In this document: one piece after another, positions 7,922 through 15,987 of the stretch
Position numbering within the stretch: position 1 is the stretch's first letter
How the letters are laid out: every line of letters begins with the position of its first letter
Assembly: GCA_036380735.1 (NCBI GenBank)
Contig: DASVEE010000012.1
Location: 1 to 64,000, forward strand
Reading direction: 5' to 3'
Source: DASVEE01 sp036380735
GTDB lineage: Bacteria > Acidobacteriota > Thermoanaerobaculia > Gp7-AA8
DNA length: 64,000 nt
Notes under the pieces: model-generated
What the model was told of the DNA's origin: nothing
Seen by the model: the letters and a program-made list of their open reading frames with translations, nothing else
The model's database searches: none
Translations under genes and position numbers: made by a program

Positions 7922-8548
7922 GTGGCTCGTTACACCGACCCCGTCTGCCGGCTCTGCCGGCGCGAGGGCATGAAGCTGTTTCTCAAAGGCGATCGCTGCT
8001 TCAAAGACAAGTGCTCGATCGAGCGTCGCAACTACGCTCCGGGCCAGCACGGTCGTCGCCGCTCCAAGGTTCTTGGCTACGGTCTGCAGCTTCGTGAAAA
8101 GCAGAAAGTCAAGCGTATCTACGGAATCCTGGAAAAGCAGTTCCGTCTGTACTTCCAGCGCGCCGAGCGCAAGCCCGGCATCACCGGTGAAAACCTTCTC
8201 CGCCAGCTCGAGCTTCGTCTCGACAACGCGGTCTACTCCCTCGGGTTCGCTTCTTCGCGCCCCCAGTCGCGGCAGCTCGTCCGCCACGGGCACATCGAGG
8301 TGAACGGCAAGAAGATCAACATCCCCTCCTACCAGCTCCGCAAGGGCGATGTGGTTCAGGTTCGCGAGAAGAGCCGCAAGAACGACCAGATCCGTCAGTC
8401 CGTCGAAACGGCTGCCGGCCGCGGCGTTCCTTCCTGGCTCGAGCTCAATGCCGAGCAGTTCCGCGGCACCGTCACGGACGTTCCGAAGCGCGAAGACATC
8501 CGTCTTCCGATCCAGGAACAGCTCATCGTCGAACTCTACTCGAAGTAA
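7922..8548 (+). CDS. rpsD: 30S ribosomal protein S4, zinc type
   Basis: The GTG at 7922 is chosen because an AGGAGG (7912-7917) precedes it and the protein then starts MARYTDPVCRLCRREG, the family N-terminus; a longer in-frame extension from 7823 has no support. The 208-residue product carries C9, C12, C26 and C31, the zinc site of the C+ form, and an S4 RNA-binding domain (LELRLDNAVYSLGFASS...). S4 starts assembly of the 30S body and in E. coli represses its own operon. Confidence 0.95.
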   Translation: MARYTDPVCRLCRREGMKLFLKGDRCFKDKCSIERRNYAPGQHGRRRSKVLGYGLQLREKQKVKRIYGILEKQFRLYFQRAERKPGITGENLLRQLELRLDNAVYSLGFASSRPQSRQLVRHGHIEVNGKKINIPSYQLRKGDVVQVREKSRKNDQIRQSVETAAGRGVPSWLELNAEQFRGTVTDVPKREDIRLPIQEQLIVELYSK

Positions 8549-8565
8549 AAACCGGCTTGTGTGGA

Positions 8566-8610
8566 GGACAGACCGTGGCGTCTGTCCCTCTACAGACATT
8601 GAGTGTCTGT
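8566..8610 (+). promoter_or_regulatory. Two adjacent stem-loops in the rpsD-rpoA gap
   Basis: The first hairpin pairs GGACAGAC (8566-8573) with GTCTGTCC (8580-8587). The second pairs ACAGACA (8592-8598) with TGTCTGT (8604-8610). The two share the ACAGAC core, so alternative pairings between them are possible. No T-run follows. The position in the leader of rpoA suggests a regulatory or processing role, which is inference only. Confidence 0.45.
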
Positions 8611-8641
8611 GGCACACAGGCCTCGCGAGGAGGCCGCTCAC

Positions 8642-9634
8642 ATGTTGTGGTCAGATTTCCAGAAACCGAAAAAGCTCGATTACGATCCCGAGACCCTCAC
8701 GCCGAACTACGGCCGCTTCATCGCGCAGCCGTTCGAGCGTGGGTTCGGCACGACGATCGGCAATGCGCTGCGCCGTGTGCTCCTCTCCTCCATCGAGGGA
8801 GCCGCGATCGCAGCCGTCCGCGTCGAAGGCGTCCTGCACGAGTTCTCCTCGCTGCAGGGTGTCGTCGAGGACATGACCGACGTCGTGCTCAACCTCAAAC
8901 AGGTCCCGTTCAAGCTGCACGGTGAGGGACCGAAAACGCTGTACCTCGAAAAGAAGGGGCCGGGCGTCGTCACGGCTGCCGATTTCGAGCAGGACCCGGA
9001 CGTCGAGATCCTCGATCCGACGGCCCACATCGCGACGCTTTCGAAGGAAGGCTCGCTCAAGCTCGAGGCGCGTCTCAAGCGCGGCCGCGGCTACGTCGTC
9101 GCCGATCGCAACGCCGACGGCGACCTGCCGCTGGGCTACATCCCCATCGATTCGATCCATTCGCCGGTCCGCCGCGTGAACTATCACGTGGAAGGCGCCC
9201 GCGTCGGCCAGATGACCGACTACGACAAGCTCGTGCTCGAAGTCTGGACGAACGGCGCCGTCTCGCCCCAGGAAGCCGTCAGCCTGGCGGCCGAGCTGCT
9301 CGCCGATCACCTGCGGATCTTCAGCGCGTTCGAAACGCGCGCCGAAGAGCGTGAGGAGATCGCCGCGCCCGAGGTCGATCCCCGCCTGGCCGAAATGCTG
9401 GCCAAGCCGATCGAAGAGCTCGATCTCTCCGTCCGTTCGGCGAACTGCCTCAAGAACGCCAACATCCGTACTCTCGGCGACCTCGTCCAGCGCACCGAGC
9501 GCGAGATGCTGTCGACGAAGAACTTCGGCCGCAAGTCGCTCGACGAGATCAAAGACGTTCTCGCCAGCCTCGGCCTGTCGTTCGGCATGACGCGTGTGCC
9601 GGCCGGTTCCCGCGCCGGCGAGTTGCGCGACTAA
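8642..9634 (+). CDS. rpoA: RNA polymerase alpha subunit
   Basis: Alpha dimerises to nucleate RNA polymerase assembly, and its C-terminal domain contacts UP elements and activators. ATG at 8642 follows CGAGGAGGCCGCTCAC and gives 330 residues, a typical length. The N-terminal domain (about 1-230) has GNALRRVLLSSIEGAAI and GVLHEFSSLQGVVEDMTDV. The C-terminal domain (about 250-330) has the IEELDLSVRSANCLKNANI start and LGRKSLDEIK-like KNFGRKSLDEIKDVLASLG. Confidence 0.97.
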   Translation: MLWSDFQKPKKLDYDPETLTPNYGRFIAQPFERGFGTTIGNALRRVLLSSIEGAAIAAVRVEGVLHEFSSLQGVVEDMTDVVLNLKQVPFKLHGEGPKTLYLEKKGPGVVTAADFEQDPDVEILDPTAHIATLSKEGSLKLEARLKRGRGYVVADRNADGDLPLGYIPIDSIHSPVRRVNYHVEGARVGQMTDYDKLVLEVWTNGAVSPQEAVSLAAELLADHLRIFSAFETRAEEREEIAAPEVDPRLAEMLAKPIEELDLSVRSANCLKNANIRTLGDLVQRTEREMLSTKNFGRKSLDEIKDVLASLGLSFGMTRVPAGSRAGELRD

Positions 9635-9661
9635 GGAATCCAGGAAAAGAGGTAATTCGCA

Positions 9662-10195
9662 ATGAGACACGGAATGGTCAATCGCAAGCTCGGACGCACG
9701 TCATCGCACCGCCTTGCGCTGTTCCGCAACCAGCTGGCGTCGCTCATCGACAAGGAGCGCATCATCACCACGCTTCCGAAGGCGAAGGAGCTCCGTCCGC
9801 TGATCGAGAAGCTGATCACGCTCGGAAAGAACGACAGCGTGCACAATCGCCGTCAGGCGTTCCGCACGGTTGCCGACGACACGCTGATCAAGAAGCTGTT
9901 CGACACCCTCGGACCGCGTTTCTCGACGCGCCCGGGCGGCTACACGCGCATCGTCAAGCTCGGACCTCGCCGCGGCGACTCCGCCGAGATGGCGATCCTC
10001 GAGCTCGTCGAGCGCTCCGCCGACGCCAACGAGCCGGCCAAGGATGCCACGGCCTCCCGGAAAGCGGCCCCCAAAAAGGAAGCCGCCCCGAAAGGCGACG
10101 GCGGCGAAAAGCGCAGCAAAAAAGCCGCGCCGAAAGCCGACGAAGCAGCCAGCGACGACAAGCCCAAGCGGTCCCGCAAGAAAAAAGAAGAGTAG
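9662..10195 (+). CDS. rplQ: 50S ribosomal protein L17 with basic/acidic C-terminal tail
   Basis: The first 120 or so residues are a normal L17 (MRHGMVNRKLGRTSSHRLAL, TLPKAKELRPLIEKLITLGK, GGYTRIVKLGPRRGDSAEMAILEL). The total of 177 residues is about 50 longer than usual. The extra part is a low-complexity Ala/Lys/Pro/Asp tail that is likely disordered. Such tails occur on L17 in several phyla. It is the last gene of the operon; a terminator follows 8 bp after the stop. Confidence 0.96.
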   Translation: MRHGMVNRKLGRTSSHRLALFRNQLASLIDKERIITTLPKAKELRPLIEKLITLGKNDSVHNRRQAFRTVADDTLIKKLFDTLGPRFSTRPGGYTRIVKLGPRRGDSAEMAILELVERSADANEPAKDATASRKAAPKKEAAPKGDGGEKRSKKAAPKADEAASDDKPKRSRKKKEE

Positions 10196-10203
10196 GTTCA
10201 CTG

Positions 10204-10233
10204 AAAAGCCCGCCGGAAACGGCGGGCTTTTTT
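10204..10233 (+). terminator. Rho-independent terminator of the ribosomal protein operon
   Basis: GCCCGCCG (10208-10215) pairs with CGGCGGGC (10220-10227) around a GAAA loop, with A-run upstream and a TTTTTT tail (10228-10233). This is a textbook intrinsic terminator. Confidence 0.93.
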
Positions 10234-10246
10234 GTTGGTGCCGGCA

Positions 10247-10345
10247 GGGGACGATGGGACGAATAGGACAGATAGGACGAAGGGGACAAATAGGACAGAG
10301 GCCCGCCTTTGCCCATTCGTCCTATAGGTCCTATCCGTCCTATGG
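10247..10345. repeat. Mirrored 9-bp repeat (GGACGAATA family), copy 1
   Basis: The left side reads GGACGATG, GGACGAATA, GGACAGATA, GGACGAAG, GGACAAATA. The right side reads CATTCGTCC, TATAGGTCC, TATCCGTCC. The two face each other across a short loop, between the rplQ terminator and the convergent gene ending at 10358. It would fold into an imperfect long hairpin. Confidence 0.88.
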
Positions 10346-10357
10346 TTTTCCGCCGCC

Positions 10358-11980
10358 CTAGAGCGCAATGTGCCGCACGTTGCCTTGTGCGTCCACCAGC
10401 ATCAGCCGGTCCTCTTCGAAGTGATACAGCACCTGCGTCGCCTCGGGGGTGACGCCCACGAAATGTCCCCTGACGCGGAACGGCAACTCCCGCGCGGCGC
10501 CGTCGCGCCAGAGGAACATCCGCGGTTGCTGCGTTTCGCCGGTGGCCAACACGACCACGTCGCGGTGCGGCAGGTAGACCATGCGTGGCTGGCAGCGGCA
10601 GATCTCGACCTTGGTGCGGTCGTCCGGGTGGTAGCCGAACACGCGGTCGCCTGAGGCGTAGAGGACGCGGCCGCTCTTGTAGTCGAACATCGTGCTCCAG
10701 GGGCGCTGGAACGCGGTCGCGCCGTAGCGCGGCGCCTTCGGCTCCACCGCGATGTCGCCGGCGATGAACGTCCACGCGCCCTTCCCCTCATGGCGCCAGA
10801 TGCTGCCGCGCTGCCCATTCGTGGTCATGGCGTACAGCACCGGCACGTCACCGGTGGGCGGCAGCGCCAGCACGACTTCCTCCCCCTCTTCGCGCGGTAT
10901 ACCCTTCGCCAGCGGCGCGTACGCCGGCAACCGCGAAGCGATCGGCGCTGCGGGGCGGTAGAGGTCCGCCGTCACGGCGCTCGCCACGACCGCGTCGCGC
11001 GAGGACCACGACAGCAGCGGGTGCCAGCGCTTCCACGCCATCGCCAGCGCGCCGTCGCGGTTCCATCCCACACGGGTGACGCCATTCCTCCGGATCGTGT
11101 CGATGTCGCCGCTCTCCAGCTCCACGAGCTGCACGCGCGTGCGGAACGGCAGTGCCACCACGCGGCGCAGCACCGCCACGCGCCGGCCATCGGGTGCGAG
11201 CGTCAGCTCCACTCGCTCGCTGAGGTTCGGCGGCAGCGGCAGCGCCGGAACGAGGGCCGCCAGCAACACGACCGCGCCGCACGCGAGCGCGATCGCGCGC
11301 ATGTTCGTCAGTTGCGTCCTCGCCAGCAGGTTCTCGCCGCGCTCGTACGCACGCGCTGCCAGGAGGAGCAGCAACGGCGCGAGCACCGCCAGCGCCAGCG
11401 CGGCGGCGCCGAGTCCCTGCATGGCGGCCGCGCCATCGAACGCGCCGCCGTACATCCTCTGCGCGAGCGCGCCCGCAGCGCTGCAGACGAATGCGGTGCC
11501 GATGAGGAGCGCCAGCCCGATGACGTAGACGGCGAGCGTGCTCGCCAGCGACAGCGCGAACGCCACACCCGCCGAGAAGAGCACGAGCGACGCCGCGAAG
11601 ACGATGCCGGTGAGCTGGCCGTTTTCCGTGAGCAGCGCCGGCCGCCCGAGGACAATGAGCAACTGCATCGCGACGAGCGCCGCCAGCGACGCTCCCGCGA
11701 TCGTCAGCCACATCCGCCGCCGCGGAATCGGCAGCATGTGGAAGAAGTAAACGTGCCTCTCCTTCATCGTGCGCGAGAACGGCACGGCGCCCGCCGGATA
11801 CGCGCACGCCACCGCGAGGAGGAGCAGGAGGATGTCCATCAGCTCATCGCCCATCAGCAGTTGCTGCGCGTAGCGCGTGGCCACGAACCCGGCGATCCGC
11901 AATGCAAAGTACGTCACGGCAGCGATCGCGACGAGGGGGATGAACATCCGCCGGAAGTGCATTCCGAACAGGCGCTTCAT
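10358..11980 (-). CDS. ABC-transporter permease-like membrane protein with C-terminal beta-propeller-like domain
   Basis: The protein has 540 residues. The first about 260 hold some six to seven hydrophobic helices (FIPLVAIAAVTYFALRIAGF, ILLLLLAVACAYPAGAVPF, and others), and the motif RTMKERHVYFFHMLPIPRRR resembles ABC-2-type exporters. The rest, from about 265, looks extracytoplasmic, with short repeats such as SGDIDTIRRNGVTRVGW and DGAARELPFRVRGHFVGVTPEATQVLYHF that suggest WD/PD40-like propeller blades. Its ATG overlaps the stop of the upstream kinase-ABC gene (ATGA), so the two are probably one transporter operon. The substrate is unknown. The start at MKRLFGMHF is chosen over a long Arg-rich extension that is only a shadow of the upstream gene. 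Confidence 0.75.
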   Translation of the reverse strand: MKRLFGMHFRRMFIPLVAIAAVTYFALRIAGFVATRYAQQLLMGDELMDILLLLLAVACAYPAGAVPFSRTMKERHVYFFHMLPIPRRRMWLTIAGASLAALVAMQLLIVLGRPALLTENGQLTGIVFAASLVLFSAGVAFALSLASTLAVYVIGLALLIGTAFVCSAAGALAQRMYGGAFDGAAAMQGLGAAALALAVLAPLLLLLAARAYERGENLLARTQLTNMRAIALACGAVVLLAALVPALPLPPNLSERVELTLAPDGRRVAVLRRVVALPFRTRVQLVELESGDIDTIRRNGVTRVGWNRDGALAMAWKRWHPLLSWSSRDAVVASAVTADLYRPAAPIASRLPAYAPLAKGIPREEGEEVVLALPPTGDVPVLYAMTTNGQRGSIWRHEGKGAWTFIAGDIAVEPKAPRYGATAFQRPWSTMFDYKSGRVLYASGDRVFGYHPDDRTKVEICRCQPRMVYLPHRDVVVLATGETQQPRMFLWRDGAARELPFRVRGHFVGVTPEATQVLYHFEEDRLMLVDAQGNVRHIAL

Positions 11981-13584
11981 TCGCTCTGCTCCCGCCGGAT
12001 GAAGGAGACGAACATGTCTTTCAGCGAGCGCTCCGGCGCGCGCTTCCGCAGCGACGCCAGCTCCTCGGAGTAGACGATCTTGCCGCGCCCGAGGAAGCCC
12101 ACGTGCGTGGCGACGCGCGCGACGTCGTCGATGTTGTGCGAGGCGAGGAGCACGGTCGTCCCCTCGTTGCGCGAGACCTCGCGGATCGTGTCGAAGAATT
12201 CGTCGAGGATCACCGCGTCGAGCCCGAGCGTCGGATCGTCGAGGACGAGCAACTCCGGCCGGTGTGCGAGCGCCGCGAGGAGCGAGACCTTCGTGCGCAT
12301 GCCGCGCGAGAACGTGCGGACCTTCGTGTCGAGCGGCAGCTCGTAGCGCGCGAGAAGGCGATACGCCAGCGCGTGATCCCATGATGCGTACACGTCCGGC
12401 AGCAGGCGCACGAGCTCACCGACGGTCATCGTGTCGTACAGCGTCAGCGACTCCGGGACGTAGCCGATGCGGTTGAGGAGCTTCGCGTCGTGCGCCTGCG
12501 GGTCGCGGCCGAAGAGGAGCACGCGTCCCGCGTCGCGCCGGTAGAGGCCGAGCACCGTGCGCAGCAGCGTCGATTTCCCCGCGCCGTTGCGCCCGAGCAG
12601 CGCGTAGATGGAGCCGCGCTCGATGGTGAGATCGAGATGATCGAGCACCGGCTTCGTGTAGCGCTTGCACAGGCCCTCGATCATCAGGATCTGCCGGCCG
12701 TCCCACGACAGCGGCTCCTGCGAGCGGGTGAGGGGCGCGACGCGCAGGCGTCCGGCGACGGCTTCGGCGAACTCGCTCGCGCTGGCGAAGCGGTCGTCGG
12801 GCGATTTGGCGAGCGCCCGCCGAACGGCGTTCGCGAGCCGCTCGCCGGCATGGACGTCGAGCTCGTCGAGCCCCTCCGGCTCGTCGTGCACGATGCGGTA
12901 GAGCACTTCGCCGACGCCGCTCGCGGCGAACGCGCGGCGGCCCGTCAGCATCTCGAAGGCGACGCACCCGAGGGCGAAGAGATCGGCGCGGGCGTCGACG
13001 CGGCGTCCGGTGATCTGCTCCGGCGCCATGTACGCCGGCGTCCCCGCGAACGCTCCTTCGCGGGAGGTGTCGAGCGCGACTTCCTTGGCGATGCCGAAGT
13101 CGGCGAGCCATGCGTGGTCGCTTTCGCCGCGCACCTCGATGAGGATGTTCGACGGCTTCACGTCGCGGTGCACGATCCCCTTGCGATGCGCGTGGTCGAG
13201 CGCGAGCGCGACCTGGCGCAGGATCGCTTCGACGCGCTCGCGCGGCATCGGCGCGGCGGCGGCGATGAGCCGCTCGAGGCCGAAGCCGTCGATCAGTTTC
13301 ATGACGAGGAACGCGTTCCCGTCGCTCACTCCGGCGTCGTAGATGGGGACGATGTGGGGATGGTCGAGCTTCGCGACCGCGCGCGCTTCATCGAGGAAGC
13401 GGGAGGAGCCGGACGGCCCGAGATTCTTGAAGGCCACCGTGCGTCCGAGCATTTCGTCGCGGGCGCGGAACACCTGCCCGAAAGCGCCCTTGCCGATCGG
13501 CTCTTCGAGACGATAACGCGCCTCGACGAGCGGCGCCTGCGTCGCGTCGGGAAAGCGGAGCGTGCTGTCGTCCGCGGAGCTCAT
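11977..13584 (-). CDS. Fusion of Hanks-type Ser/Thr protein kinase and ABC transporter ATPase
   Basis: Residues about 20-285 form a complete kinase domain: glycine loop GKGAFG (31-36), K53, HRDVKPSN (139-146), DFG (162-164), APE (187-189). Residues about 298-520 form an ABC ATPase: Walker A GRNGAGKST (331-339), signature FSRGM (425-429), Walker B LLVLDD (445-450), D-loop and H-loop (LASHN). The signature departs from LSGGQ, and the usual catalytic Glu after Walker B is Asp450. The 4-bp overlap with the permease-like gene indicates the ATPase serves that membrane protein, so transport could be phosphorylation-controlled in cis. There is no transmembrane sensor segment. The kinase fold and the ABC fold are certain from motifs; the coupling is inference. 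Confidence 0.9.
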   Translation of the reverse strand: MSSADDSTLRFPDATQAPLVEARYRLEEPIGKGAFGQVFRARDEMLGRTVAFKNLGPSGSSRFLDEARAVAKLDHPHIVPIYDAGVSDGNAFLVMKLIDGFGLERLIAAAAPMPRERVEAILRQVALALDHAHRKGIVHRDVKPSNILIEVRGESDHAWLADFGIAKEVALDTSREGAFAGTPAYMAPEQITGRRVDARADLFALGCVAFEMLTGRRAFAASGVGEVLYRIVHDEPEGLDELDVHAGERLANAVRRALAKSPDDRFASASEFAEAVAGRLRVAPLTRSQEPLSWDGRQILMIEGLCKRYTKPVLDHLDLTIERGSIYALLGRNGAGKSTLLRTVLGLYRRDAGRVLLFGRDPQAHDAKLLNRIGYVPESLTLYDTMTVGELVRLLPDVYASWDHALAYRLLARYELPLDTKVRTFSRGMRTKVSLLAALAHRPELLVLDDPTLGLDAVILDEFFDTIREVSRNEGTTVLLASHNIDDVARVATHVGFLGRGKIVYSEELASLRKRAPERSLKDMFVSFIRREQSE

Positions 13585-13601
13585 GGTGGAGTGACGAAAC
13601 T

Positions 13602-15770
13602 CTACCAGACCGCTCGCGTGCGGGTGATGGTGACGTCGCCGTCGTGCACCGGAAACGCCATCGAGCCCTCGCGCGCCCGCATCAACCCCGCCCCCTCGGC
13701 CGGCAGGCCGAAGGTCGTGTCCGAGGCGACGACCTCGACTTTACCGCTCGTGTCGATGTCGACGTCGGCGCCGGTGCCCCACACGGTGACGAACTGCCAG
13801 CCGTTGATGCTCGGCGTCCGGCTGCGCTCCGGAGGCGGCGGCGGGACGACGCCGTTGATCCGGATGCCGCGCACCGGCGCGTCGCTGCGGAAGACCAGTG
13901 CGACCCGTTGCGCGTTCCGCTGCGACCTGACGCTGACGCGCAGGCCGTTCGCACCGCGTGCCGCCGTGACGGCGACGCGCGGCAGGTTGAGGCGCGGCGC
14001 GGGTGCCGACCAGCGGATCGGCGTGCGCACCCACGGCATATCCGCGGGATTCGTGCGCGCGAATTTCGCGGCGCGCTCGAGCGGCGGCGTCAACGCGTTC
14101 GCCGCCCAGACGGGGCTCGGCAGCGCGGCGTCGTCGACGTAGACGAGGTTCAGCGCGCGCGGCCGCTGCGGCGTGTACGCGGGGAGCGTCATCGCAACGA
14201 CCGCGAAGACGAGCGCCGCGATCGCCGCGATGACCGCCATGCGATACGAGGCGATCGCCGGTGCGGCGGTCATGGCGTAGAGCGCGAGCAGGATGGCCAG
14301 CGCCGGGATCGCGCCGGCGCCGAGGGCGTCGTAGAGGACGATGCCGAGCGGGAAGAGCAGGATGGCGGCGGCGGTGGAGCCGGCGAGGGCGACGGCGAGC
14401 TCGTTGCCTCGCGCCGCGAGTGCGATCGTCAGCACTACGGCCGGGACGACGAGGAGAAACGCGGCGCCCGGCAGGAAGATCGCCAGTGCGATTCCGGCGA
14501 TGTGCCAGACGATGGCCATGCCGCGCGCCAGCCCGTCGGCGTCGGCGCGTTTGCGGAGCATGGCGAAGCCGCAGAACGAAGCGGCGATGCCGATGAGCCA
14601 CGCCGCGGCGATCGAGGCGCCGGGCGTGGCGACCCATTGCGCATCACGCGTGCGCGCCGTGGCCAGAAGGCTGATGGCGATGCCGCCGAGGATGGCGAGC
14701 ACGATCGCGAGGAACGTGGCCACGACGCCCCATGTGATCGCGCGCGCGTTCGCTCGCCGCGACACGAAGAGGAGCACGGCGAGACTCACGATCGCGAGCC
14801 AGAGCGTCCACGCTTGCGGCCACTGAAGAACGAAAAATCCGAGGACGTCGAACCACGTGGCGTTGCCGTCGCTGCTGCGGGCGAGATCGGCGTTGCCCAG
14901 GGCGCGCAGCGCCGCAAGTCCGTTGTCGCCATGGTGCTGGAACGTGCGGGGATCGACGTGCGCGAAGTCGTCGAACGGGGAGTGGTACCAGACGACGTTG
15001 CGCACGGCGCCGAAGTTGAGCGCGCCCTTGCCGGCGCGCTTGAACACCGAGACGTCGGTGTCGTTCGGCAGCATGTCGTAGATCGTGTAGAAGAGAGAGC
15101 TCGTGATCGGCGTCCGTGCCGTGCTCGCGTAGTGCGACACGAGCCAGCGGTTGTTGCGGCTCGTCTCGAACATGACGCTCGGGCCGGCGGTGCCGCGGTT
15201 CTCGATGCTGATGACCGCGGCGACGTCGCGCGAGAGAGACGCGTCGGCGACGAACCCTTCGGCGCCGAGGAGGCCTGCTTCCTCGCCGTCGGTGATGAGA
15301 AAGACGACGGGATTCGCGAAGCGCTCCCGGCGCACGGCGCGCGCAATCTCGAGGATGGCGGCGGTGCCGACGCCGTCGTCCGTGGCTCCCGGCCCGGCGG
15401 GGACGGAGTCGTAGTGCGCCGCGACGGCCACGGCGTGAGCGCCGCGCGCGCCCGGCATCCGCGCGATCACGTTCTGCACTTCCGCGCAGACCTTGCCGGA
15501 GTTGCAGGCGAAACGGCGCTGGACCGTGACGTCGTACCCGAGGCTGCGGAACTGCGCGACGATGCGCTCGCGCACGACGGCGTTCGCCGCGCTGCCGAGC
15601 GGATGCGGCGTCTGTTCCGCGAGCAGCGCGCGCAGCGTCGTCATCGCCCGCGCGGCGGAGAACTCATGGGCCGGTGCGCTGGCCGGTTTGGGCGCCGGCC
15701 CTTCGATGCGCCACAGCGCGATCGCCAGAATCACGGCGAAGGGGATGAGTAGCAGTAGCAATCGGCGCAT
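13602..15770 (-). CDS. M28-family metallopeptidase with C-terminal multi-pass membrane region
   Basis: The 722-residue protein starts with one membrane helix (MRRLLLLLIPFAVILAIALW), then an M28 zinc peptidase domain facing the periplasm: H119-x-D121 (AAHYDSVPAG), the D131 region (GATDDGVGTA), EE (163-164, ITDGEEAGLLGAEGF) and IEN (E190). From about 400 there are some eight hydrophobic helices, then a C-terminal soluble domain. The layout resembles ER-metallopeptidase/vacuolar-membrane-protease-like M28 proteins. The start at 15770 is chosen because the upstream in-frame extension is just the 9-bp repeat read as (IRP)n. Its stop lies 17 bp downstream of the start of the kinase-ABC gene, both on the minus strand. 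Confidence 0.88.
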   Translation of the reverse strand: MRRLLLLLIPFAVILAIALWRIEGPAPKPASAPAHEFSAARAMTTLRALLAEQTPHPLGSAANAVVRERIVAQFRSLGYDVTVQRRFACNSGKVCAEVQNVIARMPGARGAHAVAVAAHYDSVPAGPGATDDGVGTAAILEIARAVRRERFANPVVFLITDGEEAGLLGAEGFVADASLSRDVAAVISIENRGTAGPSVMFETSRNNRWLVSHYASTARTPITSSLFYTIYDMLPNDTDVSVFKRAGKGALNFGAVRNVVWYHSPFDDFAHVDPRTFQHHGDNGLAALRALGNADLARSSDGNATWFDVLGFFVLQWPQAWTLWLAIVSLAVLLFVSRRANARAITWGVVATFLAIVLAILGGIAISLLATARTRDAQWVATPGASIAAAWLIGIAASFCGFAMLRKRADADGLARGMAIVWHIAGIALAIFLPGAAFLLVVPAVVLTIALAARGNELAVALAGSTAAAILLFPLGIVLYDALGAGAIPALAILLALYAMTAAPAIASYRMAVIAAIAALVFAVVAMTLPAYTPQRPRALNLVYVDDAALPSPVWAANALTPPLERAAKFARTNPADMPWVRTPIRWSAPAPRLNLPRVAVTAARGANGLRVSVRSQRNAQRVALVFRSDAPVRGIRINGVVPPPPPERSRTPSINGWQFVTVWGTGADVDIDTSGKVEVVASDTTFGLPAEGAGLMRAREGSMAFPVHDGDVTITRTRAVW

Positions 15771-15789
15771 GTAGGCCTCGATTGTAGCG

Positions 15790-15933
15790 GGACCGATAGG
15801 ACGGATAGGACGGATAGGACGGATAGGACGGATAGGACGAATAGGACCGATGGGACGAATGGGACGAATAGGACGAATGGGACGGATAGGACGAATGGGA
15901 CGGATAGGACGAATGGGACGGATAGGACGAATA
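15790..15933 (+). repeat. Tandem 9-bp array, 16 units, one direction only
   Basis: Sixteen consecutive 9-bp units fit the consensus GGAC(C/G)(G/A)AT(A/G). The first five are nearly identical GGACGGATA, after which GGACGAATG and GGACGGATA alternate. There is no facing complementary arm. It lies between divergently transcribed genes, so it occupies their shared upstream region. It is the most regular array of this family in the window. Confidence 0.95.
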
Positions 15934-15987
15934 AGGATGACACTGGGATGCTGCCCATCCGGCCCACGCCTTGCGTGCGCTTCGCGC

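Noticed and set aside
13644..15752. Long plus-strand frame opposite the M28 membrane peptidase
   Set aside because: Antisense shadow with Arg/Asp/Glu-rich composition. The minus frame has a membrane helix, zinc ligands and multi-pass topology.
15790..15933. CRISPR array
   Set aside because: Units are contiguous 9-bp repeats without unique spacers, and no cas genes are present in the window.
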